A DNA stretch of 64,000 nt from Bacteroidales bacterium UBA3297 (lineage in GTDB: Bacteria; Bacteroidota; Bacteroidia; Bacteroidales; Paludibacteraceae): positions 85,190 through 149,189 of the forward strand of contig DETD01000024.1 of NCBI GenBank assembly GCA_002362105.1. Direction: 5' to 3'. The first letter of the stretch is position 1. Each line of letters opens with the position of its first letter. Under the pieces are notes generated by a model, which saw only the letters and a list, made by a program, of their open reading frames with translations, did not search any database and was not told the origin of the DNA. A program made the translations under genes and the position numbers. This document shows positions 1-8,163 of the stretch, in pieces.

Positions 1-2
1 TT

Positions 3-878
3 GATTCATTACTGGCTCAAATTCCGACAGATAATTCATCATGCATTTTGAAGATGTCGGCAGGTTCTGGATTCCATTCAATAACAGGAGATTGGCAGTT
101 CCCTAATGACTATACAAGTGGAAAATTGGACAGAAAACGCGCAGACAAAGCAGATCTAAAAAAAGCAGGAACAATACTTCCAAAATCCCGTAAAATTGCC
201 ATTTGGAATGATAAATTCTCACTTATGGGATTTGTGAAGCTACGTGCCATGAGCAATGAAGAAGTGAAACTTCTGGAAGAAACCCGTAAGGCTGAAATGC
301 TTCGCAAAGAGCAAGAAAGACAAGCAGCTGCAGAAGCAAAACGCATCAAAGCAGAGACAGAAGCAAAAGAACAGAGAGAAAAGGAAGAACGCAAAAGACT
401 ATATGATGCACGAATTGCTGAAGTGAAGCAATTAATTGATGAAGAACTGTATGAAAAGGCGTGGATAATGTTTCAAAATGCTTGTGGTGAATTTCCAAAT
501 GCCACACAAAACAGCATTGATGCGAATTGGTTGGAGACAAAGGTGAAGTCGATACAATTGGAAAAAAACATTGTGCAATCAAAACAAGCAGAGGAAGAAC
601 AACGTCGTCAAGCAAATGCTATACCTTTAGCTGAAAAAATTGCAAATGCACAAAAGATACCAACACTTTGCGGCAATGTGAAAACTTGGATGAATTTAAA
701 TACGGTTGAATCATTGAGTGAAGACCATTTGGATTCGATTTTCGAAAAAATAAAAGATATTGTATCTCAGATGAAACCGAAAGAGCGTAGCAGACTCAAA
801 AATTTTGGGAATGAGTTGGAATCACTTGTTGGTTCTGACACCTCCACTCGCTGGTTCAACGAGATTATTCATCCTTAA
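3..878 (+). CDS. Type III CRISPR RAMP subunit (Csm5-like), C-terminal part, with coiled-coil extension
   Basis: The frame is open to the left edge, so only the last 291 residues are present. Near the start a glycine-rich GSGFHSITGDW stretch, then KSRKIAIW and FSLMGFVKL, match the C-terminal pattern I know from type III RAMP subunits such as Csm5, which cap the crRNA 3' end side of the Csm complex. From about residue 90 the protein continues as a charged, Lys/Glu/Ala-rich coiled coil (about 55 residues) and an additional helical region of about 130 residues that is not a normal part of Csm5. The gene is followed by palindromes and then by CARF effectors, which supports a type III locus whose Cas10 complex lies left of the window. 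Subunit identity is inferred and could be another RAMP. Confidence 0.6.
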   Translation, partial: DSLLAQIPTDNSSCILKMSAGSGFHSITGDWQFPNDYTSGKLDRKRADKADLKKAGTILPKSRKIAIWNDKFSLMGFVKLRAMSNEEVKLLEETRKAEMLRKEQERQAAAEAKRIKAETEAKEQREKEERKRLYDARIAEVKQLIDEELYEKAWIMFQNACGEFPNATQNSIDANWLETKVKSIQLEKNIVQSKQAEEEQRRQANAIPLAEKIANAQKIPTLCGNVKTWMNLNTVESLSEDHLDSIFEKIKDIVSQMKPKERSRLKNFGNELESLVGSDTSTRWFNEIIHP

Positions 879-884
879 AGATTC

Positions 885-1128
885 ATTTTGTTCTATACTC
901 CGAACAAAATTACCTATATTTTGTTTTGCAATCAAAACAAAATGATTCAATTGTCCTATTTGTAGTCTTTCTTTCTACAAGTAGGACAAATTGTTATAAA
1001 TTGATATTTTTTACGGATTTAAAGGACATTCTTAATGATATATTAGTTAGAAAAATTAATAAATAGTTAATTTTGTCTTATCTATTGAACAAAATTTGAT
1101 TAATTTTGTCTTGTATACAAAACAAAAT
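885..1128. repeat. Four 26-bp palindromes in two phased pairs, plus one longer inverted repeat
   Basis: Four 26-bp inverted repeats share ends ATTTTGT and ACAAAAT: 885-910, 918-943, 1070-1095 and 1103-1128. Within each pair the starts are exactly 33 bp apart. Between the pairs, 949-992 holds a longer imperfect inverted repeat built on TTGTCCTA/TAGGACAA. The last palindrome ends 3 bp before the ATG of the DUF4143 ATPase, so these are likely operator sites controlling that gene, or repeats that travel with it. Confidence 0.7.
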
Positions 1129-1131
1129 TAC

Positions 1132-2421
1132 ATGTTGGACGTAAATCAGATTAAAACAGTCCTTCGCTCCAACGAGGTCATGGTGGAGAATGTGAAGGTT
1201 GTACATCGGGATTTTAAATTCTACGATGGGGCTAATTTTGTGCTTGTTGGAGTGAGGCGTGCAGGTAAGTCCTTCCTTTTGTTTCAACAGATGCAACATC
1301 TGTTAAACAATGGGAAGACTTGGAAGGATATGCTATACGTCAATTTTGAAGATGATCGACTTTTAGGATTTGAAACATCTGATTTCGAGCGGCTTTTAGA
1401 GGCCCACGCTTCTATGAGCGGTAGCGATGAACCTCCAATACTGTTCCTTGACGAGATTCAAAACATTGAAGGGTGGCATAAGTTCGCACGACGGCTGGCG
1501 GACCACAAATACCGGGTCTACATCACAGGTTCAAACGCAAAGATGCTGGGTTCTGATGCGCAGACAACTTTGGGCGGTCGCTATGTGGTGAAAACTATTT
1601 TCCCTTATAGCTATCACGAATTTTTGAATGCCAATGGTGCCAGTTTGTCTGAGGAACAGTTACTTCTGACAAATGAAAAGGCAAAAATGAATCGGTTTCT
1701 TGAAGAATACTTGTGTTATGGTGGTTTCCCCGAATGTGCAACTTCTCCAGCCAAAACCGAATACCTGATGTCGGTATATCAAAAAATATATTTAGGTGAT
1801 ATTGCATCGCGTCATAAAATCGGGAACACATTCGCTTTGCGTTTGATGTTCAAGAAATTGGCGGAAAGTATAAAGCAACCCATTTCTTTTACACGCTTGA
1901 CGTCTTTAATATCTTCAACAGGAACCAAATTCTCAAAAAGCACGGCCATAAACTATATGGAGTATTCCAAAGATGCTTTCTTAATCATGCCAATACAGAA
2001 TATGGCTGACAATTTTACGGAGAGGGAGACAAATATGAAGTATTATTTTGTCGATAACGGCATAATTTCTCTTCTGACATTGGATAATCGTACTACGCTG
2101 CTTGAAAATATGGTTGCTTTAGCCTTGTGGCGAAAATATGAAGCATTTGAAAACACGGTTTTTTTCTATAATCACAATATAGAGGTCGATTTTGTCATTC
2201 CCGAGCATGGGCTTGCCATACAGGTTTGCTATGATCTGGGCGAAAAGGGTTCCGAAACTTATATTCGGGAAACACAGGCTTTATTGAAACTCGGGAAAAA
2301 ATTCAGTGCATACGAGCGACTTATTATACTAACATATTCTGACAAAGAGTATCAAATAAATGCGGACGACAAAACGATTGAAGTGATGAATGTGGGGAAA
2401 TGGCTGTTAAAAAATAATTGA
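1132..2421 (+). CDS. AAA_14/DUF4143 family ATPase
   Basis: A 429-residue P-loop ATPase. Walker A is GVRRAGKS at residues 40-47, Walker B is LFLDE with D107/E108, and a YITGSNA sensor segment follows. The C-terminal half has the DUF4143 pattern, including IEVDFVI near residue 350, a nuclease-like segment seen in this family. An in-frame upstream TTG at 1096 exists, but the ATG at 1132 lies just after the palindromes and starts the usual N-terminus. Family members are very common in Bacteroidota and have no settled role; many sit in defence islands. Here it lies between a Csm-like subunit and the CARF effector genes and may be a passenger or an accessory factor. Confidence 0.85.
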   Translation: MLDVNQIKTVLRSNEVMVENVKVVHRDFKFYDGANFVLVGVRRAGKSFLLFQQMQHLLNNGKTWKDMLYVNFEDDRLLGFETSDFERLLEAHASMSGSDEPPILFLDEIQNIEGWHKFARRLADHKYRVYITGSNAKMLGSDAQTTLGGRYVVKTIFPYSYHEFLNANGASLSEEQLLLTNEKAKMNRFLEEYLCYGGFPECATSPAKTEYLMSVYQKIYLGDIASRHKIGNTFALRLMFKKLAESIKQPISFTRLTSLISSTGTKFSKSTAINYMEYSKDAFLIMPIQNMADNFTERETNMKYYFVDNGIISLLTLDNRTTLLENMVALALWRKYEAFENTVFFYNHNIEVDFVIPEHGLAIQVCYDLGEKGSETYIRETQALLKLGKKFSAYERLIILTYSDKEYQINADDKTIEVMNVGKWLLKNN

Positions 2422-2441
2422 TTGGATCAAATTTGAACAAG

Positions 2442-4493
2442 ATGAATATACTCATATCTGCCCTCGGTGCAACACCTGATATTATAGAAGAGACCATTGG
2501 CATTTTCAACTATAACGAAAATGTTGAATTTTATCAGGGAAATACTACTGTTAAGGCTCTACGAAATGACCTTGAGCGTGTGGACGAAGTGTGGCTTGTG
2601 GCAACCGACCAAAAGCATAAGGACTTGTCAAATGGCAAACAGATTCTCTCTTTACAGGAGAGTTTTGACTACATTTGTCGAAATTGTGCCCAATATAATG
2701 TTCACATCCGGATTTTCGTGCTGGATGGTGTCGACGACATAGTAAACGAGGACGATGCACGAGCCTTTCATGACTTGCTTCTCCGTGTAGTTGCCTATGC
2801 TCATCAACAAAATGTGGGCGGCAAGCTATATTTATCGTTGGCATGCGGAAGGAAAACAATGAGCACTGATATGCAAGATGCCGCCTATATTTTTGGATGT
2901 GACAACCTTTTGCATGTGTTGGGCGACAACAAAGAGGCTTCACACCCTATGTTGATGGGTAGCGTTACTCCTAACGAAGCTATTCGTGTACAAAATGTTG
3001 AGTTCGATTCTGATTTGGTGTTGCGCTGTAAGCCTTCTACCTCTTTTTTGAATGATGTTGAAGAACAAAAACAGCAGTCCCAGCATTTCTTTACATCGTA
3101 TTATCTCAACGAGAAAGAAACGCGTTCTAACTTCCACATCCTTTACACACTGCCTCCTTCGGAAATAGCAAGACTGAAAAACAGCATTCTGGGTATCAAC
3201 AAAGAGAAACAGGCCGAAGAAATAGAATGGTTGAGACAACTGCCCAAAACAGACCTGCACTGCCATCTGGGTGGCGTTCTTTACCCTATAGATATGATTG
3301 AGGTAGCAGAATGCTACATTCCAAAAATTGAAGAAGAATTGCAATACAACCGCGCATATAGCGACTGGGTGAATCAACTTAAACAAGGACCTACTGCCCT
3401 ACTTAGAAAAGTGGAATCCTGGAAGGAATGGTTAAATAATAAAAGCAAAGAACTAGAAGTTGAGAAGGGACTGATTACCGCTTCTATTATTCTGACCTAC
3501 AAAAACAATGCGGAGGAACTCGGCAAACTGATATTCAAAAACTATTGGGAAAGCGAATGCGACTATAAGCAAATTGGCATCAACACCTATGAAGGTTTGG
3601 GTGACCTGCAAGGATCGGCCCTACTCTGCAACGAGGCGGCCATTAGAAGAACAGTTAACAAGCTAACAGACAGGTGTCGGAAAGAGAATGTCAAATACTT
3701 GGAGGTCAGATGCTCACCCAACAATTACGAAAATAAGTCAACCGGACTTAGCCCCGATAAAATTCTGCTTGCTATTTGCGAGGAACTTAACAAGGCAGAG
3801 GAACTGACGTCGTCGCTACTCATCATAGCATCGCGCCATGGTGCAGAAGAAAAGATAAAACACAGCATTGAACTTGTACAACGCTTAAAAGGAAACGAAC
3901 TCTTTAGAAAATACTTCCGTGGTTTCGATTTGGCAGGCGACGAAAGTGCAAAAGCTGCAAAAGATGTCCGCGTACAATTTCTGGAAATAATGAAAGAGTG
4001 CTACAACATCACCATACACGCTGGCGAAACTATGCCGAGCGAAAGCATTTGGGAGGCAGTCTACTACCTGAGTGCCGAACGCATCGGCCACGGACTGAAA
4101 CTGTTAGAAAGCAAAGAACTTATGGACAAGTTGCTTGAACGTGGCATCGGCATTGAGATGTGCCCGTCGAGCAACTACCAAATTGTCGGTTACTGCGACA
4201 ACTACTACCCCAATGAGACTTATTCACTCAACAAGTACCCGATAAAGTCCTACTTGGAAAAAGGACTGCGTGTCAGCATCAACACTGATGACCCTGGCAT
4301 CTCGCTGACCGACTGCACACACGAGTTGCACAAGGCGGCCCGAATGACAAAGGGCGGACTTTCGAAATGGGACATTCTTCAACTGATTTGTAATGGTTTC
4401 CGCACTGCATTCTTCCCTTACGAAAAGAAGAAAAGTCTAATAAGGGAAACAGAAAAAGATCTCGGCGAACTCATTGCAAAAGGGAAGTTATAA
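2442..4493 (+). CDS. cad1: CARF-adenosine deaminase effector (Cad1 family)
   Basis: This 683-residue two-domain protein starts with a CARF domain of the NE0113 type (residues 1 to about 200; ISALGATPD at the start, LACGRKTMS near residue 135) that should bind cyclic oligoadenylate made by Cas10. The C-terminal half (from about residue 265) is an adenosine deaminase barrel with its zinc and catalytic residues: H273 and H275 in LHCHLGG, H526 and E529 in HAGE, H550 in RIGHG, and D616/D617 in TDDP. Known Cad1 proteins convert ATP to ITP when activated, stopping phage growth by upsetting the nucleotide pool. The ATG at 2442 is preferred to the codon at 2418, which overlaps the upstream gene. It begins a run of four same-strand genes. 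Confidence 0.9.
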   Translation: MNILISALGATPDIIEETIGIFNYNENVEFYQGNTTVKALRNDLERVDEVWLVATDQKHKDLSNGKQILSLQESFDYICRNCAQYNVHIRIFVLDGVDDIVNEDDARAFHDLLLRVVAYAHQQNVGGKLYLSLACGRKTMSTDMQDAAYIFGCDNLLHVLGDNKEASHPMLMGSVTPNEAIRVQNVEFDSDLVLRCKPSTSFLNDVEEQKQQSQHFFTSYYLNEKETRSNFHILYTLPPSEIARLKNSILGINKEKQAEEIEWLRQLPKTDLHCHLGGVLYPIDMIEVAECYIPKIEEELQYNRAYSDWVNQLKQGPTALLRKVESWKEWLNNKSKELEVEKGLITASIILTYKNNAEELGKLIFKNYWESECDYKQIGINTYEGLGDLQGSALLCNEAAIRRTVNKLTDRCRKENVKYLEVRCSPNNYENKSTGLSPDKILLAICEELNKAEELTSSLLIIASRHGAEEKIKHSIELVQRLKGNELFRKYFRGFDLAGDESAKAAKDVRVQFLEIMKECYNITIHAGETMPSESIWEAVYYLSAERIGHGLKLLESKELMDKLLERGIGIEMCPSSNYQIVGYCDNYYPNETYSLNKYPIKSYLEKGLRVSINTDDPGISLTDCTHELHKAARMTKGGLSKWDILQLICNGFRTAFFPYEKKKSLIRETEKDLGELIAKGKL

Positions 4494-4592
4494 TGAAACG
4501 ATAGCATGACATAAAAAGTTGTTGCAAAGAATTTCAATCCAATTAAAATTCATAAGACAACAACTAATGAAAACGCACAAAGAAAGAATTAT

Positions 4593-5171
4593 ATGAAAAA
4601 AGAAAATGTACTTTGTGTTCCTGTCAATTCTCTTACCGATACATTCGATATAAATACAGGATACTGGCCAACAAATAAAGACAGCATTAATAAACTTCCA
4701 TTCACATTTAAAGCAAGGGAACTCGCCGAAAGTGATTTCTCACACAAGCAACTCATTGCCTATGCCCTTGTATTCAACGAGATAGGCGAGCTACTCCACT
4801 ACCAGCGCTGTGGCAGTGAAAAACGACTGAAAGGCATTTGGTCGGCTGGAATTGGCGGACACACCAACGACAACGATAAAGGCGACTCCCTATACGACAC
4901 TCTAACTAACGGTCTGATTAGGGAATTTGAAGAGGAGACCGGATTGAAAATCAAGTTAGAAGATATTGAACTGCTTGGTATGATTAACGAAGAACAAACC
5001 GAAGTGGGGCACTGCCATACGGGAGTAGTATTCAAAATTACCATCAACCCCGAAAAATTGGTTCTTGATACCGAAATAGGAAATCCGCACTGGGAAACCC
5101 CTGAATTATTAGATCTGACAAAATTCGAACTATGGTCGGGTTTAGCTATAAAACTGACCAGTCACAAATAA
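4593..5171 (+). CDS. Nudix hydrolase linked to the CARF effectors
   Basis: A 192-residue Nudix fold protein. The Nudix box is seen as GGH followed, after a slightly long loop, by REFEEETGL, keeping the metal-binding glutamates. The N-terminal segment and the sequence GIWSAGIGGH resemble isopentenyl-diphosphate-isomerase-like Nudix proteins more than MutT. It stands 99 bp after cad1 and only 8 bp before the CARF nuclease gene, so it is probably co-transcribed. Because Cad1 makes ITP, hydrolysis of ITP (or of another unusual nucleotide or signal molecule) is an attractive but unproven role; cleavage of a cyclic oligoadenylate product is an alternative. Confidence 0.8.
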   Translation: MKKENVLCVPVNSLTDTFDINTGYWPTNKDSINKLPFTFKARELAESDFSHKQLIAYALVFNEIGELLHYQRCGSEKRLKGIWSAGIGGHTNDNDKGDSLYDTLTNGLIREFEEETGLKIKLEDIELLGMINEEQTEVGHCHTGVVFKITINPEKLVLDTEIGNPHWETPELLDLTKFELWSGLAIKLTSHK

Positions 5172-5179
5172 CAAAGAAC

Positions 5180-6319
5180 ATGCGAATACTTTTATCAATA
5201 CTTTCCGACTACCTGCAACCCAACTTCCTGCTCATAAAAGAAATGGAAGGTCAATACGACGAGCTGGTTTTCGTCACCACACCCGAAATGGAGAAAAAGG
5301 AGAAAGGCAGCCATCTGGAAAAGGCCTTGAACCTTGAACCAGGCTCGGTAAAAAGAATAACCACCACCGAAGACGATTTCAAAACGATAACTGACGCTCT
5401 TGCCACACAATTGACTGCAGATGAAGAAACAGCCTACATTGTAAACATAACAGGAGGCACAAAACTACTGTCGCTGGCGCTCTATGAATATCTGAAAGAC
5501 AAGGACGCCACCTTCTATTATATCCCCATCGGGAAAAACACCATTAGGAATATAGACAACACAGAAATTGCGCAACTGGGTTACAGAATGAACCTTACAG
5601 AATACCTAACCCTAAGCGGACTGAGTTTCGAAAGCGACAACAGCCTGATACACACTGCCTCCGAAACGGAAGGACTGTTCGGGCTGTGCAAAGACACTGA
5701 CTTCCATACATCAGAGGTAACTAGAATAAAAGATGCGCACGAACAAGCGACTGCCGAAGACAGAAGTTATTATAGCGGCACGTGGTTTGAGGAATACTGT
5801 TACAATCGCCTGAAGAAAGAGTTAAAACTCGATGACAAGTTCATCTGCAAAAGTGCTAAAATCTTCAGAAAAGGTTCAGAAACAAATGACAACGAAATTG
5901 ATATTATGTTCATGAAAGAAAACATACTCTATATGGCGGAATGTAAAGTAACTACATTTGGGGAATCCAAATCACCTAAAGATGCCATCGAAAAATACTT
6001 ATATAAACTGGCTGCCATTGCCAAAGATTTTGGATTGAGGGTTAACTCGTACCTGCTGACCCTACAAGACACTAAAAAAATGCCACTAAACTCTCAGAAA
6101 AATTTAAAGAAAAGAATGCAAATTCTTGGAATTAAAGACCTTATTGATTGCAACAAATTTAGAATGAGCACCCCTCTCATATCTGACAATACAGCGGCAT
6201 ACAAACCCACAATAGTAGATACTACCCCAAAAAACAAAGAAAAACAACATACGCCCACCCATATTGAGACAAAAATTCCACAACTGGGTGTAAAAATTAT
6301 TGGTAAAATAGAACTTTAA
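5180..6319 (+). CDS. CARF-PD-(D/E)XK nuclease of the Card1/Can2 type
   Basis: A 379-residue effector. The N-terminal CARF half carries NITGGTKLLSLAL near residue 90, the usual ligand-loop sequence of DUF1887/Card1 proteins. The C-terminal half holds a restriction-endonuclease-like core: E239 and D241 in NEIDIMF, then E254 and K256 in AECKV. Known relatives are switched on by cyclic tetra-adenylate and cut single-stranded RNA and/or DNA, causing dormancy. The ATG at 5180 is used because the in-frame codon at 5132 would overlap the Nudix gene by 40 bp. The last 60 residues are a charged tail without a recognised fold. Confidence 0.88.
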   Translation: MRILLSILSDYLQPNFLLIKEMEGQYDELVFVTTPEMEKKEKGSHLEKALNLEPGSVKRITTTEDDFKTITDALATQLTADEETAYIVNITGGTKLLSLALYEYLKDKDATFYYIPIGKNTIRNIDNTEIAQLGYRMNLTEYLTLSGLSFESDNSLIHTASETEGLFGLCKDTDFHTSEVTRIKDAHEQATAEDRSYYSGTWFEEYCYNRLKKELKLDDKFICKSAKIFRKGSETNDNEIDIMFMKENILYMAECKVTTFGESKSPKDAIEKYLYKLAAIAKDFGLRVNSYLLTLQDTKKMPLNSQKNLKKRMQILGIKDLIDCNKFRMSTPLISDNTAAYKPTIVDTTPKNKEKQHTPTHIETKIPQLGVKIIGKIEL

Positions 6320-6331
6320 AAACAGAAAGAA

Positions 6332-8038
6332 ATGGCAAACAAAAAATTTATATCTTTTTTAGGTGGCAGTAATTATCAATACTGCGACTATTGGAAAGAT
6401 GGAAAATCATACGGTGATGTACGTTTTATACAAGAAGCCACCATAAACTATCTTATAGAGAAAGAAAATTGGTGTAATAAAGATGAAGTGATAATTCTTC
6501 TGACAAAAGACGCGAATTCATTAAATTGGGTAAATGGGGGGCACAAAAACAAAGAAACAAAAGAGATTCTATGTGATAAGAGGACTGGATTACCATACGA
6601 AGGACTTCATACCAGACTTGAAAAATACGATTTAACAATAGCACCTGTGCCTGAAATTCCAAATGGCAACGACGAATTTGAAATAATGAAAATTTTTAAA
6701 ACGATTTTCGATTTATTAGATGAAGGCGACGAACTGTATTTTGACATAACACACGGTTTTCGATATTTACCAATGCTTATAATTGTATTGGGTAACTATG
6801 CGAAATTCCTAAAAAATGTAAAAATAAAAAGCATAACATATGGAAACTTTGAGGTGAGTAAACAAATAGGTCATGGAATTATAGTTGATCTTTTACCTCT
6901 CTCAATACTACAAGATTGGACCTACGCCGCAGGTCAGTATTTAGATAGTGGAAATGCAAAACCACTAATAAAACTATCAGAGGACAACTACAAACCTATA
7001 TTAAGAGACAGCAAAGGCAATGACGTCACAGCCCAAAATTTACGATACTTTACCACAAATTTGAATAATGTGATTGATGATTTTAAATTCTGCCGTGGCT
7101 TAAGCATTATTAACTCCGATAATATCGCCCCTCTAAAAGAAGCTATTAAACAATTAGGTGAAAATACAATAGAGCCTCTTATTCCTATACTCAAAAAAAT
7201 TTCAGATTCATTTTTAAATTTTGACGCTGAAAAAGATATAAAGAACGCATACTATGCATCAAAATGGTGTTTTGACAACGGGCTTTACCAACAAGCTGCA
7301 ACTATTTTACAAGAAGCTGTAGTTACATTAGTCTGTCAAAGGAATAACATTCCTATTGACAACAAAGAAGACCAAAGAGAAATTGTCAACAAAGCTTTTA
7401 AATTAAGCGTAAAAGGGAAAAAAGAAGAGGAAGGTAACAATTGGGAAAAAATAGAGGAATCAGAAAAACCTATATTACGCATATTACTTCATGACAACAT
7501 AATTGATAATAATGAATTTGCAAAGACATTCGATGAACTAACTGGGGTCAGAAACGACTATAATCACTCGGGAATGCGAACTAATCCATCAGAATGCAAA
7601 AAGTTAAAGAAAAATATAGAGTCAATTATAAATAGATGCGAGGTACTATTTGAAAATTACGTCTCTAATAAAGAGAAACTTTTCATAAATTTCAGTAACC
7701 ATCCTTCATGTGACTGGTCTGAGATTCAAAAGATGCATGCAATGGAACAATTTGGAACAATTAAAGATATGGAATTTCCAATTATTAGTCCAAACGCAAC
7801 AGATTCAGAAATTATCAATTTAGCAGAAAAAAAACTTGAAGAAATAAAAGAAATGAGTTTTAACTACCAAACAACTATTCACATTATGGGTGAAATGACC
7901 CTCACCTACCACTTGGTAAACCTTCTAAAACAGAACGGGTTCACTTGTGTTGCTTCTACCACAGAAAGGAAGGTCAACTACTTGGAAGACGGAACAAAAA
8001 ACGTTACCTTTAATTTTGTCAGATTTAGAGAGTACTAA
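6332..8038 (+). CDS. CARF-HEPN ribonuclease, Csx1/Csx2 (DxTHG) family
   Basis: A 568-residue protein starting 12 bp after the previous gene. The CARF part has FLGGSNYQYC at the N-terminus and the diagnostic DITHG at residues 138-142. The C-terminal HEPN domain has the catalytic R-x4-H, R407 to H412, in RNDYNH. Known members are RNases activated by cyclic oligoadenylate that degrade RNA non-specifically. The gene is distinctly A/T-rich compared with the housekeeping genes, which fits horizontal transfer. About 100 residues after the HEPN motif (from about residue 450) form an extra C-terminal segment I do not recognise. It closes the effector gene run. Confidence 0.88.
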   Translation: MANKKFISFLGGSNYQYCDYWKDGKSYGDVRFIQEATINYLIEKENWCNKDEVIILLTKDANSLNWVNGGHKNKETKEILCDKRTGLPYEGLHTRLEKYDLTIAPVPEIPNGNDEFEIMKIFKTIFDLLDEGDELYFDITHGFRYLPMLIIVLGNYAKFLKNVKIKSITYGNFEVSKQIGHGIIVDLLPLSILQDWTYAAGQYLDSGNAKPLIKLSEDNYKPILRDSKGNDVTAQNLRYFTTNLNNVIDDFKFCRGLSIINSDNIAPLKEAIKQLGENTIEPLIPILKKISDSFLNFDAEKDIKNAYYASKWCFDNGLYQQAATILQEAVVTLVCQRNNIPIDNKEDQREIVNKAFKLSVKGKKEEEGNNWEKIEESEKPILRILLHDNIIDNNEFAKTFDELTGVRNDYNHSGMRTNPSECKKLKKNIESIINRCEVLFENYVSNKEKLFINFSNHPSCDWSEIQKMHAMEQFGTIKDMEFPIISPNATDSEIINLAEKKLEEIKEMSFNYQTTIHIMGEMTLTYHLVNLLKQNGFTCVASTTERKVNYLEDGTKNVTFNFVRFREY

Positions 8039-8094
8039 ACATACAAAAGAGGAAGACGTAAATTTTAGTAATTTCTTACCTTTACTGCTAGCAC

Positions 8095-8145
8095 TTTCCA
8101 AATCGGCAGACCAGCATTAATTTTGCCCAAAAACAATTATCTTTG
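8095..8145 (+). promoter_or_regulatory. Predicted Bacteroidota-type promoter
   Basis: TAATTTTG at 8118-8125 fits the TAnnTTTG minus-7 box, with TTTC at 8095-8098 as minus-33 (19-bp spacing). A second TATCTTTG lies at 8138-8145. The ATPase gene at 8164 is therefore probably transcribed separately from the CARF operon. Confidence 0.45.
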
Positions 8146-8163
8146 TAGAAAATGTAGACGATT

